A stretch of 64,000 nucleotides of DNA from NCBI RefSeq assembly GCF_030272615.1, contig NC_081405.1:24225272-24289271 (forward strand), written 5' to 3'. Shown piece by piece: positions 1 to 11,749 of this stretch (the stretch's first letter is position 1; every line of letters begins with the position of its first letter). The notes under the pieces are model-generated. The model had not been told where the DNA came from, did not search any database, and saw only the letters and a program-made list of their open reading frames with translations. A program made the position numbers and the translations under genes. The DNA comes from Cryptomeria japonica. Lineage: Eukaryota; Streptophyta; Pinopsida; Cupressales; Cupressaceae.

Positions 1-963
1 CTTCCATAGGAATGTAATAGGTCCTCCATTTCTTCTATTTAACATTGAACCCCCCCACCCTCCCCATCTCGATAATCAGCATCACATATCCTTCATCGTT
101 TCCCATCAACCCAATCAAGCCACGTTCATCACCATCCATCTCTAATAGGAGGGATTGTGTTTCCCATCCTCATTCATCCACACAATCAAGCAAGTTGCTC
201 TGTCTACACAGATACATCGACTCCCACACACCTAGACTATCAATAGATACTCTGATCAAGTATCTTCGGGTCTCAACAGGTAATCGATTATGGTAATCCT
301 AGACTACATCAGGCATTTATCACAATGACCTAGTCTCAACGGGGTTGCCATGATTCCCCACAACCATCCATCACACGCACATACTATCAATTGATTAGCC
401 AATCAAACACAATCCAACGGACAATTACATCAATTGTCTACGTCTCAATGAGTATTTTGCTTCATATACCTTGACTTCATCGGGCAATTACATCAATTGT
501 CTAAGTCACCATCAGGTCACTTTGATTCACTTACTCAGACTTTATCATGTCCAAGTGACCAACTGACATCAACTGTCACGCTTTGACTTGACCGGGGCAA
601 TTAAACCGATTGCACCAGATTGTCCAACCAATTTTGATCAATTGTATAGCATCAATCCAAACCCCACACTACATCTGCTATGTATCTCTTGCATGACCTC
701 AGGGTACTCGCTGGCTTGTTGTTTCTTCATATTCACTCCATTTTCTCCCATTCTTTCATCATTAGTTCTAATTTCTTCTATTCTACCTCCCCTCCGCTTT
801 TCATTCTTTTTCGAGAGATCGCCCGATTTTTCAAAAAAATTCGGCCCATCTCTCGAGGGGGCATACCACCCATTAAATTTACATTTTATGGGGCATTTCT
901 TCACACCTATTTTTCTTTCTTTGAAACGATGCGATAAACTGCACCGTCTCAAAGAGGGGCAAA
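1..963 (+). other. 3' internal non-coding end of Gypsy-0 (partial)
   Basis: This stretch ends in a purine-rich tract followed by an LTR, so it is the 3' internal region of a plus-strand Gypsy element that starts outside the window. I see no retroviral domain in it; the short open frames are uncharacteristic. The words CAATTACATCAATTGTC recur at 422 and 485, and CGG/CAGG words recur at roughly 32-bp steps between 417 and 518, which suggests a degenerate tandem array. Confidence 0.6.
951..963 (+). promoter_or_regulatory. Polypurine tract of Gypsy-0
   Basis: AAAGAGGGGCAAA lies directly before an LTR beginning TGTAG. The tract CTCAAAGAGGGGCAAA recurs before the LTR at 56847 and, in variant form, in Gypsy-2, so it is the plus-strand primer site of this element group. 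Confidence 0.75.
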
Positions 964-2754
964 TGTAGTCACATAAATCTGTCCATTTAATTAAATGAAT
1001 ATTTAATATTTATTTGATTATTTAACCATCAATTAATAATTAATTAAATTAATATTTAATTAATTCATCTTAACCCTCTTCTCCTATTAATTAAATAAAT
1101 TATTCAATTTATTTGATTTAATTCACTTAACCAAATTCAGACCATTAATTAAATAAATAAATCATATTTATTTAATTAAATCTTCTCTCACATTTAAATA
1201 AATTAATATTTATTTAAAACCCCCAAAATCCCACCTCTCACATTTAAATAAATAAATCATTTATTTAAAATCACCTTTATCCTCCACCCACTTGCATTTT
1301 CCTACAAATACAAGTTGCACAATTATTTTAAATAAATAATTTATTTAAAATCACCTTTATCCTCCACCCACTTGTATTTTCCTACAAAAGCAAGTTGCAC
1401 AACTATTTTAAATAAATTATTTATTTAAAATCCTATTTATCCTCACCCACTTGAAACCTTTAATGGTTTCCCTTAAAGTATTCAAACTTGATGGCTTTAA
1501 AGTCTTCAAACTTGATGGCTTCCTTCTATAATCTTCTTAAGACTTTAATGGTTTTCCTTAAAGTCTTCAAGCCTTTAATGGTTTCCCTCAAAGTCTTCAA
1601 GCATTTTAATGCTTTATCTTCATTTTTCTCATTTAAATAAATTAATATTTATTTGAATATTTATCCAAATGCAAATTACACCATTTAATTGAAATAAATG
1701 ATTTTATTTTAATTGAAAATACCAAAATTTCTCCCACTTGCATTTTCCTACAAAATCCACTTGTATGCCTAAACCCCTTCTAGATTCTTCTAAACCCTTC
1801 CTAATTAGCCTAATCCATCCCCTAAATATTGTCACATTCCTAAGCAAATTGGAGTCACTTCTCAAAGACTCCAAAGTCTTTGAAAAGCAATTAATGCTTT
1901 GTGTGTTCAACAAATTAACCCTCAAAGTCTTGGATAACCTTTGAAAGCTTCCAACCTTCAACCACTTAATCCCCAAAGTCTCCAATAACCATTAATGGTT
2001 AATTCAACCCTCCCACATGGTTAAAACATTTGTTTTGACTCAACCTCTACCCAACCCAAAGGTCTCATCAGGCCATTAATGCTTTGACCATGATTATCTC
2101 TTAAACATTTGCACAAAGGTTTATCCTTGGATTAACTCTTAATCCAATGGGTAATCTTAATTTAGACTTGACCCTTACCTTCTAGATAACCATGAGGTCT
2201 TCTCAAGCCTTTAATGCCTCCAACCTCTTCTCTCAACCCAATCCTATGTTGACACTTGTCACCATTTTATTGGTGCCAATTGTGCACATGGATCCCCAAC
2301 TTTCAATCCTAACCCTTGTTAAGATTGCTCAATCTTAACCCTTCATTTCCCTATTTCTTCTATAAATAGAACCCTTCTCCTCAAGCAAAAGGGGAAGCAT
2401 TTTAGAGTATTGTTGTTATACTGGCATTAGCATAGAGCTTTTTCATAGCATCACTATCTACTCTAGCATAGTATTTAGCTTTTCATTTCATATTTGAAGC
2501 TTAGTATTAAATCTCAATCCTCCATAAGCATCCATAGTGCAAAAAGCTGTTGAGAGCTACACTCATTTGGGACTTGGAGAGGAGAGGAACAAGGGAGGAG
2601 CAACTATGAGCATCTTGATTAGCTATTTCATTTTATGTTTATATGCTTTCTATTTCATGCTTAATATCTCTCTTGATATGCCTGTTTAGGATAATCTTTT
2701 GTTGCTAACACTAACGTTTGTTTCTTGTGCTCTTGTGTGTGTTGCCATCAAACA
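964..2754 (+). repeat. 3' LTR of Gypsy-0
   Basis: The LTR begins TGTAGTCACATAAATC after the polypurine tract and ends CATCAAACA just where the Gypsy-1 gag-pro frame is cut. Its order of blocks (AATTAAATAAAT-rich start, TTTAATGG blocks, a CACTTGTCACC block, then a TATA box) parallels the reverse complement of the Gypsy-2 LTR, so the two belong to related families. An 80-bp tandem duplication is visible, with copies starting at about 1272 and 1352. The 5-bp target duplication would be GATTT (2755-2759), but its partner is outside the window. Confidence 0.8.
2361..2370 (+). promoter_or_regulatory. TATA box of the Gypsy-0 LTR
   Basis: TATAAATAGA sits in the same relative place as TATAAATAGA in both LTRs of Gypsy-2. 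Transcription would start about 30 bp downstream. Confidence 0.65.
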
Positions 2755-2760
2755 GATTTT

Positions 2761-5700
2761 CTAATCCTTTTTGCAGAGCATCAAAGACTGTGGGAAATCC
2801 TTATGAGTTGTTTCTTGACCAACTCTGAATTTTTTGTAAAATTCCTCTTCTTCTGTGGGTTCATCTGGCTCTCTGAATGTCTCGGTGAGCTCATAGTCAC
2901 TGGAGGATTTGTCTGAACCCCATTCCCATTCATTGGAATCTGTGGAATAGTAATCTTCTTGTTGAACTTGGGCAACTTTGGTTTGTGATGCCTCTTCTGT
3001 CCTTTTAGTGTGGATCTTGGAAGTCAGAAAACCAAGTCCCTTTGAGCGTTCCCTTTTTACAGTCAATGCAGGTTGTAAGGTTTCCATGACGCCTTCTTTG
3101 CGTAACCCAAGAGGGCTTTTTCCATCATACTCGAATCTTTGTAGAATCTTGAAGCCTTTTCCATAGTTCTCACAGGGTATATTAATCTGATCATGTGTGT
3201 CCTCTTCAATGTCTTTGTAAAGCATTTTGTATAAATTTTCCTCTTCCAGTTCGCCCCATCTTTGAAAGGTAGTAGGATCCCATTTGAATGCCATGATGGA
3301 GATTTGTTTGTTAGGATGTGGCCTTCCATATTCTTTTGGAGAGCTCACGACTTGTCGTAAATACATTGTCTGATTTAGAGTGTATTCTCCCATGCCTTTG
3401 TCTTGAAATTTGCCTTTAAGTTCACCTTGTTTTGATGTCGAAGGTTTCAATGACTCAGGGTCAATGTATGCCAAAGAAGGAATAGCTTCACGATTACTTG
3501 GAATGATGGTCTCAGTATGTGATCTCAGGTTATTGCAATATATGAACGGATTTGGATCACCGTTGACTGTTACCTCGACTCCATTATGAGGAAACTTAAT
3601 GCATTGATGATATGTTGATGGGACTGCCCTCATTTCATGAATCCAAGGACGTCCTAGCAATATGTTGTATGTGAGATCTAGATCTAGGACTTGACAAACC
3701 ACATCCTTTGTGACTGGCCCAATTCTTAGAGGTAGGGTGACTGTGCCCTTGGATGAACGCTCTTCATCATCATAGGCCTTGATGGTGATTTGATTTGTAG
3801 AATTCACAGCTTTGTCAGAATATCCCAATTGTTTAATGGTGCTCAATGTACAAATGTTTAGACCAGCTCCTCCATCTATCAGGACTCGCTTTATTCGATG
3901 TTTGTGTATGAAGGCTTCAATATGTAATGGTGCATTATGTGGCTGACTTACAGATGTGTCATCAGCTTCTGTGAATGTAAGGGAATGTGGAATGGAAAGG
4001 TATCCCACCATGACTTGAAACTGGTCCACGTTCAGATCAATAGGGACGGCAGTGTCTCTCAAGATTTTGTCAAGAATAGCTTTATGTGCGGGAGATATGC
4101 GTAATAGCTCAAGGATGGAGATGAGCGCGGGTGTCTTCCCTAACTGTTCTACAAGGTCATACTCAGGTTTGGTTGATGAAGAAGCGGCATTTTTAGTGGA
4201 AGCACCTGGCAAAGTAATCTTACCTCGACGGGTTGTAACATGACATTCAGAGGTAAACTCGGACGAAGGTCCCACACCTCTTAGAACAATCTTGTGTCTC
4301 TGAGGAGGATTCTCAGGATTTTTGTTCTTGATAGTAATAGTAGAGATATGATTGTCCATCGAGATGTGGTTGATAGTTGAGTCATAGTTGTAAGGTGCTC
4401 TAGTATAGTTGGCTTGATCATCTGTGGCTTTACCTTTTCCCTTGTCATGCTTTGGGAATGGTTCCTTAAACATCTCATGTTCTTGATTAGATGAATGTCC
4501 CTCAATCTCAATGTCACCTCTATCAATGAGATCTTGCACAATGTTCTTCAGTCGATGGCAATTACCTGTCTTGTGACCCTTGCTCTTATGAAACTCACAA
4601 TACTCATCATCATTCCACAAATTTGGTTTGACCTTTGGTTCATATGGAGGAAAATCTGGAACTATGATCACTTTGTTTGCCACAAGCTTTTTGAATACTG
4701 ATTCAAGTGGTTCTCCCAATGGGGTGTACTTCCTTCGTGATCTAGAAGTTGTTTGAGTATTCACTTGATTGTTTGTAGAACTCAATCCAGAAAAGATGAA
4801 TTTGGGTCTCACTGTGTTGGCATCAACAACACCATCATTAACTGTATTCTTGTTCTTATTCCAAAATCTTGGCTTGTCTTTTCCTTTAAAGTCCTCTTTG
4901 TTTTCTTTGAATATCTTAATGACTCCTTGTTCAATTAAGACCTTTTCTGTTGCTAGGCCCTTTTCAATAACATCCTTGAATGTAGACAAACAAGCTTTCC
5001 TGAGATCATAGCCAATATCGTTGTTAACGTTTTGAGTGAACATTTCTACCATTTGTTTCTGTGGGATTTCACAAGAGCATCTTCTAGCTAGATTTCTCCA
5101 TCTTTGTAAAAATGACGCAAAAGATTCTCCCTCTTTTTGCTTAGTATTACACAAAGTAGTGACTGAGATATCTGTCTCAATATTGTAAGAGAAATGTTGA
5201 ATAAATGCCTCTGCTAAGTCACCCCATGACTTAATACCAGGTGAAAGTTGAGAGAACCATTCCATAGCTTGATCGCCTAAGCTTTATGGGAACAACCTCA
5301 TCAAATATGTTTCTTTTGCCACTATCTCAATGCAAGCTGTGAAAAATTGTCTTATGTGTGCCTTGGGGTCTCCTTTTCCTCTATACTTGTCAAATTTAGG
5401 CGTCACAAAGTGTGCAGGAAATGGAGGCATTGGGATGCTCTTATCAAATGGATAAGGACATATATCTCTCATAGTGTATGTTGGTTTTGGTGTACTCATG
5501 TCCTCCATTTTCTTTTGTAAATCTCTTATTTGTTGCTCCAAATTGCTCTTGGGAGGAGATCTATTTCTTGTAACATACCCCGTGTTTGAAACACCCATTT
5601 GAGGAGGAGCTTGTTGCATGTATGGATGATACTGATCGTAGACATGTCCATATGGAGGTCTATATTGATGCGGCATATAGGGAGCACTTGGCATAGCTTC

Positions 5701-6438
5701 ATGTTGAGGAACCCCATATCTATTTTGTGCATATATACCATATTCAATAGGCATTTCATTTTCCATTGTGTTGCCCCCAAATTTGACATGAGGTTTCCTT
5801 ATGTCCAAATTTTGAGGATGCCTTTGAGTATCCACTTGTTTTGATTGATCCATAGCTGGAGCATGTGATTGAGCATATCTATCTGCATAAGGCTTCCATA
5901 ATGGTCTTCGAAGGTAAGTATCATATGTTTGAGCTTGTGTATGTGGGATTTCTGGTTTTTGAAGCAAAACTGATGGTGACTCAGGCATCATATTCGGTCC
6001 TCTATTTCCCCCACTATTGGGTCTCCTTTGATCCATGTTGGATTGAGTTTGTTGCGAGGATCGATTTTCCATAAGTTGAGACATGTCAAAGTCATGAGGT
6101 ATTTTAGCTCCACTTTGTGCCATCATGTGTAAGAAGTATTGTCGATCTCTCCTCATTATCTCTTCAACCAATCTATTGAAATGAGGATTCATTATGGATT
6201 CTTCTATATCTACTGATTGTATTGAAAAGTTGTCCACATTGTCATTGTGTGTAGCCTTGTTGTTTGTAGTGTCTACGTTTTCCACATTTGGATTGTTTCT
6301 ATAAACCTCCATGTCAGGTAATGTAGTGTGCTCAGGATTGAAGAATAAATCATTGTCATACTCATAAGAACTCATGTTTACGGATTCTTGAGCTTCTTTA
6401 GCTTTTCTCCTAGATTTTTGAAGGCGGGTTTCAACCAT
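2761..6438 (-). pseudogene. gag-pro: gag-protease polyprotein of Gypsy-1 (stop-interrupted, 3' truncated)
   Basis: One reading frame of about 1,225 codons starts at ATG 6438 and has a single in-frame TAA at about 5284, within YLMRLFP-SLG, where Gypsy-2 has arginine. Gag forms particles and packages element RNA; the capsid-like segment (WFSQLSPGIKSW, FLQRWRNLARR) lies just after that stop. A zinc-knuckle-like motif, CEFHKSKGHKTGNC, lies near 4560-4620. The aspartic protease segment has VLIDGGAGLNIC near 3870 and ILLGRPWIHEM near 3640. After protease an acidic tail runs to a stop at 2761, only a few bases from the end of the Gypsy-0 LTR, so the frame has lost everything downstream. Apart from the one stop it is well preserved, which suggests a fairly recent copy. 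Confidence 0.88.
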
Positions 6439-6931
6439 GAACTAGGTGTTTGACCAAGATGTGAGAGACTAGATGAAAATGAAAAGAGTATGGAAGACCA
6501 AGAGTTGTATGGAGTGTAAATGAATCTTGAGGTGTACTTGCAATGTCCAAAGTGTAAGACCAAGTATGTAAGTAGTAGAGTAGGTGTGACTTCCAAAGAG
6601 AGGATAGTTTCTCTTGATGAGGTAAGCTGACCTTGACTCTAAGTAAGACCAAATGAGACCCAAAGGTAAGAAACCTTGATGAGGGACCACTTAGCAAAGT
6701 GTTGTTGTATGTAGTGTGTTGACAAAGTATGATGAGGACAAGCAAGTGACCTTTTGACTCAAGTTTAGACAAGTATGAATGTAAAATGAAATGTGAAGCA
6801 ATGATGGACTGTATGAGACCCAGAGACAGGTTGAATGCTAGATGAAACCTGAAGAAATAACCTAGGAAGCTCAAGTATTCCGAAACTGATTTCTCTTGTT
6901 TGCTGGACTGTGAAATTTTCAATCCTGGACA
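6439..6931 (-). other. Non-coding leader next to gag
   Basis: This is the part of the Gypsy-1 leader just upstream of the gag start, on the element's minus strand. I see no domain. The open frames here have skewed composition and no recognisable similarity. Confidence 0.5.
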
Positions 6932-7078
6932 CAGACGCTTTTGTATACTTCACAGACGCAATTCCCAGAAACAGACGTGTCTCTGTTTGACACAGACGCT
7001 GTTACAGACACAGACACTATTCTGCCTTTCACAGACGCGCTTATATGACTCAGACGCGGTTAGAACAGACACAGACGC
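6932..7078. repeat. CAGACGC array A, about 20-bp phased
   Basis: CAGACGC or a one-base variant starts at 6932, 6953, 6972, 6993, 7011, 7032, 7051 and 7072. The steps are 21, 19, 21, 18, 21, 19 and 21 bp. The 12-14 bp between words are not conserved. It lies between gag and the antisense-gene module of Gypsy-1 and matches the array at 13048-13300. Confidence 0.9.
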
Positions 7079-8405
7079 ATTTCTATAAATTTCGTGCAAT
7101 TTTTCCAATCTGTGAAGTTGTTTTTGCTGTGACCAAATCCGACTGTTTGACTATTTTTCGTGACAAGAGGACACAATGTTGATGAGGATTCAATGTTTGC
7201 AAGTGTTTTAGACTCCAAAAGTGACTCCAAGAAAAGTGTGTAAAGTTGTTTTGCATACACTTGAAGACACAAAAGACACACTGTTTTGTTGTTTGGTCTT
7301 GATTGTTTTGAATATTTAACATAAGTCAAGCACAATTCTTATGGCTGGCCAAGACAATAGTTGTTGATCCCACATGGGGTTTTACCCCCGAGGCTACGCT
7401 ATTCAGAGCGGATACTTAGATGCTTGACCTCACTGGCTCCACCCTCGGCACTCACTTCTCGGGTCAGCCAAGCATCAGTCCCCATGAAAACTCCCCATGG
7501 CGAACTTTGTATCTCTACTAAGAACCGTATGTGTGTGGGCCGCTACCAGAGGTCCGACCTCCTGCCCCAACAACTAGAAGGATTTGGGCCTCTAAAACAA
7601 AAAGGTGCTAGTAAGGGCATCCGCTCGTGTGGCCATACATGCGGCACTTTCAGCTCTGTAAATACAGAAGGCTCCCAGCCGGTAGGGGTTACGCCCTACA
7701 AATGATCAAATAAATTTGATCAAACGGGTTTATGGGGAGACATAGTGTCGGTATGAACTAATCAGCACACTGTTAGTTGTGTTTAGAGTCGCCATATTTT
7801 TTTTAAAGGTCCCCCCTTTTAAAACCCCACCTATCTTATTCGAGGTCTCCCCTTTATCATCTAAGTATCTATCGTCTTTTGAATAAGTTGGTCAAGGTCG
7901 CAAGTTTCCACGGTCATTGCTCCCCTCCCTTTGAATCGCTTCGAATCATTTCGAACCTCGGTTCGAAGTAGTTCAAAGTGATTCGACCAAATTTTTCACA
8001 CTAACACTCTTTCTTTGGCAGGAAGTATCTTTATCACGGTGGTCCTTTTGAAGTACTTTGAACCGTTTTGAAGCTTGGTTCAAACCTATTCAAAGTAGTT
8101 TTTGGCAAGTACCGACGTCAGGAGTTTATTTTTGGAGTACGTTGCGCCGCCTTTCTCTCAAAGCAATCAATGGTCCCGTCGGCATGTCAAATCAAAAGAT
8201 TTTATTTCTTTTTCAAGGAAAAGGGCATCATTGTTATGAGTGTGAGTAGACCTTCGTTTCATGCATGACTGGATATCGCACGAAATAAATTATTATTAAC
8301 TCATGCGAAAGGGTAAATCATTAATCGAGGCATTTATGCATCAACGCCTCGAGCATGTCAATCCTGATGTGAGGTGATAAACTATCATTATCCGATCTTC
8401 CCATG
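7079..8405 (+). other. Non-coding start of the antisense module
   Basis: This is GC-richer than the surroundings from about 7361 to 7700 and then has clusters of TTCGAA-type words around 7930-8100 (GAATCGCTTCGAATC, CGGTTCGAAG). GAGTCGCCAT at 7787 resembles a word I know from plant Gypsy leaders. No coding sequence is convincing. It sits upstream of a TATA box at 8406, so it may contain the promoter of the antisense gene. Confidence 0.45.
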
Positions 8406-8412
8406 TATAAAA
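8406..8412 (+). promoter_or_regulatory. TATA box of the antisense gene in Gypsy-1
   Basis: TATAAAA lies about 235 bp before the first ATG at 8643. A possible splice donor, ACAG/GTGAGA, is at 8555, which would put a small intron in the 5' untranslated region. It is oriented opposite to gag, so it would drive an antisense transcript through the retroelement leader. Confidence 0.5.
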
Positions 8413-8642
8413 TTCCCGTGATAAATTTTCATTCAGTTGCCTGGTAAGTTATCCGAAAACAAACAAAAAGGATAAAGGAGAGGAAGTCTGATTTCGGAGA
8501 GAAGGAGCAGTTAGGGAAGCTAGAGGAGATTATTTGCTTTTCAATGGAAAACAGGTGAGAGTTTGGTAACCTTTGTTCTGTTCTGCAAAACTGTTATTTT
8601 CAAAGGTTTGTCTGAAAGAGGTCTTGCTTGTTTAAGTTAAGA

Positions 8643-11600
8643 ATGAAGTCGGTTATGCATTTTCTCGGTAATGTTTCTAGCCTTGAATGTAAAAGACCAG
8701 TGATTTGTGATATCAATTTAGAAGGGGTAAATGTGGAAAATCTTCAAGCAAGTTTTCTTGCGAATACGGAAGAGGTTAAGGGATGTATGGAAATATTAAC
8801 GAGCGGGTTAATTGAAGCCGCTGCGTTTCCCCTGCCTTCGTACACCCTGAACTCTTACAACTCTGCATTGACCATTATGATGTAAGAAGCAAGAGCATAG
8901 TAAGCAAAAATGGTAATGTCATACTTTCTGTCTCCAGAGAAACCATTTCTTCTGTTTTGAAATTAACAACAAGTACCTTTGCCGCTTTCTCACCCATTCA
9001 AGCTGAAGCTAAGTATCGGGAAAACCCTAGTGTGTACCGAAACACTCTTGCCAGGAAATGGACCAAGGTTAACTATGGAGGTGGGTCTAGACTTCCCAAG
9101 GTCATTACTAGAAGCCACATGAAACCCCACATACACAACCTGGTGGTATTATTACACAGGGTGAAAGGTTCAGCTGATGTATGTTTGTTCGAAGAATGGA
9201 TGTATAGGTACATTGAAATTATCTTAAAGGGTGAACAATGGATGGATTGGGCGGAGATTATTGCCACTTCCCTGAGAAGCCAGCTCAAACGCGCCAAAGA
9301 ATCTAGAGAAGATTTTCGTATGGCCTCATATTTGACTTATTGTATTGCCTGCACCTGTGATCTCGCCGCTCTTCCACATGAGGTATGGAATGAGGAAATG
9401 ACCATTTTCCAATATTGCCCGTTGTTGCAAAAAGACAGAGTCCTGGAGGATTTTCGTAAGGTGCATGATATATTGTTTGAAAACATTTATTTGGCTCTAG
9501 AAGGTGTTCAGATGCCACGACTCTCTTCTGAATTGCTGAAGCTGGTTCAACATTATGGGAGTTCTTTTATTCAGTTCCCCAGGTTCACATATTTGAGAGT
9601 CGGAGGGTTTGAGGAAGAACCTGTGAGGCTGCCTCGATATGCCCTTGATTGTTTCATTTTAGCTGAATTGTGCAGGCAACTTTCTGCTGTTATTAAGGAT
9701 AACCTCCCTCAGGATAAATGGGAAACGGTCTTCCCTATTAAGCTGCACTCTTTGGTGTGTAATAACATGAATGACGCTTCCATCATCGGAAGCAATTTGC
9801 TGGGATTCAATCTTGGTTTCTACCGCAGCAGGAGAAACTTCGATAGTAAAGGATATGCAGCTCTAACCCTCGGCCTTGAAATCAACTCAACAGTTGCTCC
9901 ACAGCTAGAAGATTTATGGGAAGATTGTGAAAATGAAGAAGAAGTCTTGAAAAAGGACCATTCTAGACTCACCCTGCAGCAAATTAATTCTTTCAAATTG
10001 AAGTTCAAAACACAAGGGATCGTTGAGGATGGTTCATGTCTAGTTGAACCCGAATGGGAAGAATCAAATGAAACAAAATTCTTGACAGTTGATTGGAGCA
10101 AGGAGGAAGATGATGATATTAATTGGAGAGCCAGATCCATATTAACTTATACGGATGATTGGCTGCAGAGGAAAAGGACTGGAAACATCAATGAGTCTTC
10201 TACTAAGGTGATTTCTCTCTCGGAACCGCTTCAATCTGACATTCCACTTTCTCATGTTGCAAGTGATACATTGGCCTCAAATAAGAAAATAAAGTTTCCT
10301 TCCCAAGTCACGGCTCCTAGAATGAGATCCCATTCCAGGAACAAAGCTTTGAAGCAGCCTAGTTCCCAGAAGCAGAAAATGACATCACCAGAGCGGGATT
10401 CAAGTGACAAGTCCCCTTTTCGAGATGAAGCAGATGATGAAGTCCAATTCATTGAAACACCAAAGGCAGATCAACCCAAGTTCTTGACTCCGACTAAAGA
10501 TACTCAGATGGTATCAACCACTCCCACTGTTCCTTTATGGTTGTCAAATTCAATCAATAAAAAACGGAGTTTACAACCAGTGGCCTCGCCAGTAAAGGAC
10601 ATTGTCACTAGGTATGCGGCTAGAGGGTCTAAAGCAAAGAAAATGAAAACGGATGCTTGTCTCACTAAGGATCCAGTGACCGGGAAAATCATAGCGGAAG
10701 TGGCTACTTATAAGCAGAAAAGGGAGTCAGGGGAAATTGATGAGGAAAGATTCAAAGTCACTTCTATTGAACTAGGTACCCTTAACAGGAATACTGGCAA
10801 TAATTTCTTTAAGTTTTCTACTGACCACACGCTCACTCAATCAGAAAAAGATTCTAAGGAGAAGAAAGAATTGAAAGCAATGGTGGTGACAATGGCCACA
10901 TACATCAATTCGCTGACTAATTTAGGGCCTAACTCAATAATCTAGCTGCCTCAGCCATTCGACCCAAATTCTGCCGAAAGCCAGCAATTGATGAAACAGA
11001 CGCAGAGGGGAAAATTGTTGTCTGACGCTATGGTTAGTTGGGTAAATAGCATATTAGAGCAAGGGAATAAGTTTATTTCAGAAATTACTAGTATCTATTC
11101 CGAGGGTGAAGCATTGCTCGAAGAGATTCAAACTTTGATACCAGTATGGGAGACGGAATTGTCATGGTGTCAAACCATAGTTTCCCGGGTAATTGAGGTT
11201 GAAAAGTTTGGAGTTCTCAAATTCTTAGGTGAAAACTCCATGAAGGCCGTGGACCCGTGCACCTTATTTATCCTGAAAAGTAATATGAGCTGGAAGGAGT
11301 CCATCTACCAAGAAGCCATCAAAGAAGTCCAGGGCGTCAAGAATCAAATCACAGACATGCATAAGGAACTGGTTAAGGACATGAAGATTGTCAACCCCAC
11401 AGGCATCCTACAATTGGATGAAGGCAGCATGGACATTGAAGTGTTAACTAAAAGTTTCACCGAAGCAGTCGAGTGGATTAGGGACAAAGAAACGCCCAAG
11501 GTCGATGATTTCACTTCATTGGTAGGTATAGAATCCATGTTGCGCCTCAATGAGAAGCTGATGCCATGTCAGAGCCTAAAGATGAAAGAATACAGGTGGC

Positions 11601-11749
11601 AGAAGGATGCATGTAGAGCCCGGCTGATGAGTTTAAAGAACCCGCACTCACAGGCCACACAAGAATTCATGTCTTCTTTCCAGAGCTGGAAACTGGTACG
11701 TCAGACCGTCGGAAATGAAGAAGAAGCCGGCGAATATAGCGGAAACTGA
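8643..11749 (+). pseudogene. Large antisense gene of unknown function in the Gypsy-1 leader
   Basis: About 1,040 codons can be followed on the strand opposite to gag. Two lesions break the frame: a one-base frameshift near 8838-8885 and an in-frame TAG at 10943-10945. I do not recognise the family. The first 430 or so residues look like a folded domain rich in Trp, Cys and His (WTKVNYGGGSRLP, CLFEEWMYRYIEIILKG, YCIACTCDLAALPHEVW). The middle (about 10080-10900) is Lys/Ser/Asp-rich and low in complexity, with basic runs such as GSKAKKMK that could be nuclear signals. The last 250 residues, after the TAG, look alpha-helical (LLEEIQTLIPVWETEL). The few lesions over 3.1 kb imply recent coding function. 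It has none of the gag, protease, polymerase or integrase motifs. It could be a captured host gene or a lineage-specific element gene. Confidence 0.7.

Noticed and set aside
588-968. Open frames on both strands before the Gypsy-0 polypurine tract
   Set aside because: They overlap each other on opposite strands, have Phe/Ser-rich composition and no domain; the region is the non-coding 3' tail of the element.
7361-7705. Open frame of 114 codons as a protein-coding exon
   Set aside because: No domain, no start context and no splice link to the antisense gene; GC-rich non-coding module sequence is the simpler reading.
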